5,378 bases of DNA from an uncultured Clostridia bacterium. GTDB lineage: Bacteria; Bacillota; Clostridia; Christensenellales; Aristaeellaceae. Where the stretch lies: assembly GCA_946615495.1 (NCBI GenBank), contig CAMOHY010000179.1, forward strand, positions 1 to 5,378, written 5' to 3'. The position numbers and the translations under genes were made by a program. Shown one piece after another: positions 5,338 to 5,378 of this stretch; the stretch's first letter is position 1; the number at the start of each line of letters is the position of its first letter. A model generated the notes under the pieces. That model saw nothing but the letters and a program-made list of their open reading frames with translations. It ran no database searches and had not been told where the DNA came from.

Positions 5338-5378
5338 GATTTATCATTGGGAAATTTTATCGAATGAAATCGGAATCA
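5336..5378 (+). CDS. Possible start of a divergent gene running off the right edge
   Basis: An ATG at 5336 is preceded by AAGGAGG (5327-5333) and opens 14 codons (MIYHWEILSNEIGI) without a stop before the window ends. The spacing of 2 nt between Shine-Dalgarno and ATG is too short for efficient initiation. The AGGAGG may exist only as the pairing arm of the inverted repeat. There is also almost no room for two divergent promoters. The peptide is too short to identify. Confidence 0.22.
   Translation, partial: MIYHWEILSNEIGI

Noticed and set aside
5338..5378. Sporulation sigma-factor promoter for the lipoprotein
   Set aside because: Minus-strand boxes such as CATTCGATA weakly recall a sigma-E/K -10, but no convincing -35 at proper spacing is visible and the region is cut by the window edge.

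Overview
The window looks like a chromosomal fragment from a GC-rich, spore-forming, anaerobic Bacillota, probably a gut or rumen-type clostridium that uses plant polysaccharides. This is inferred from the strong AGGAGG-type ribosome binding sites, the xylan-degrading enzymes related to clostridial families, and a lipoprotein of the spore YhcN/YlaJ type. No taxonomic marker is present, so the genus cannot be named.

Left part (1-4164): a xylan/arabinoxylan utilisation locus. A secreted GH10 xylanase (1-1005, minus strand, C-terminus cut off by the window edge) is transcribed divergently from a two-gene operon on the plus strand: a type-B carboxylesterase (1236-2771) and a GH43 glycosidase with a C-terminal CBM6-like domain (2764-4164). 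The last two overlap by 8 nt and neither has a signal peptide. The simplest model is that GH10 cuts xylan outside the cell, decorated oligosaccharides are imported, and the esterase and GH43 enzyme remove ester and arabinose/xylose groups inside. The AT-rich 230-nt divergent region (1006-1235) holds several dyads and repeats that are candidate operators.

Middle (4165-4310): a convergent intergenic region almost filled by a 128-nt imperfect palindrome. Its core is a good bidirectional intrinsic terminator. Its ends look like transposon terminal inverted repeats.

Right part (4311-5378): a minus-strand pair with no obvious link to xylan. A YhcN/YlaJ-like lipoprotein (4730-5296) overlaps, by ATGA, a small multi-pass membrane protein of unknown function (4311-4733). 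Upstream of the lipoprotein, a perfect 10-bp inverted repeat places an anti-Shine-Dalgarno opposite the lipoprotein ribosome binding site. The second arm could itself be the ribosome binding site of a divergent gene running off the right edge.

I found no tRNA, rRNA, CRISPR array, complete insertion sequence or known riboswitch. Nothing in the window is clearly a new system. The most unusual items are the palindromic element, the ribosome-binding-site hairpin and the divergent active-site surroundings of the GH10 enzyme.
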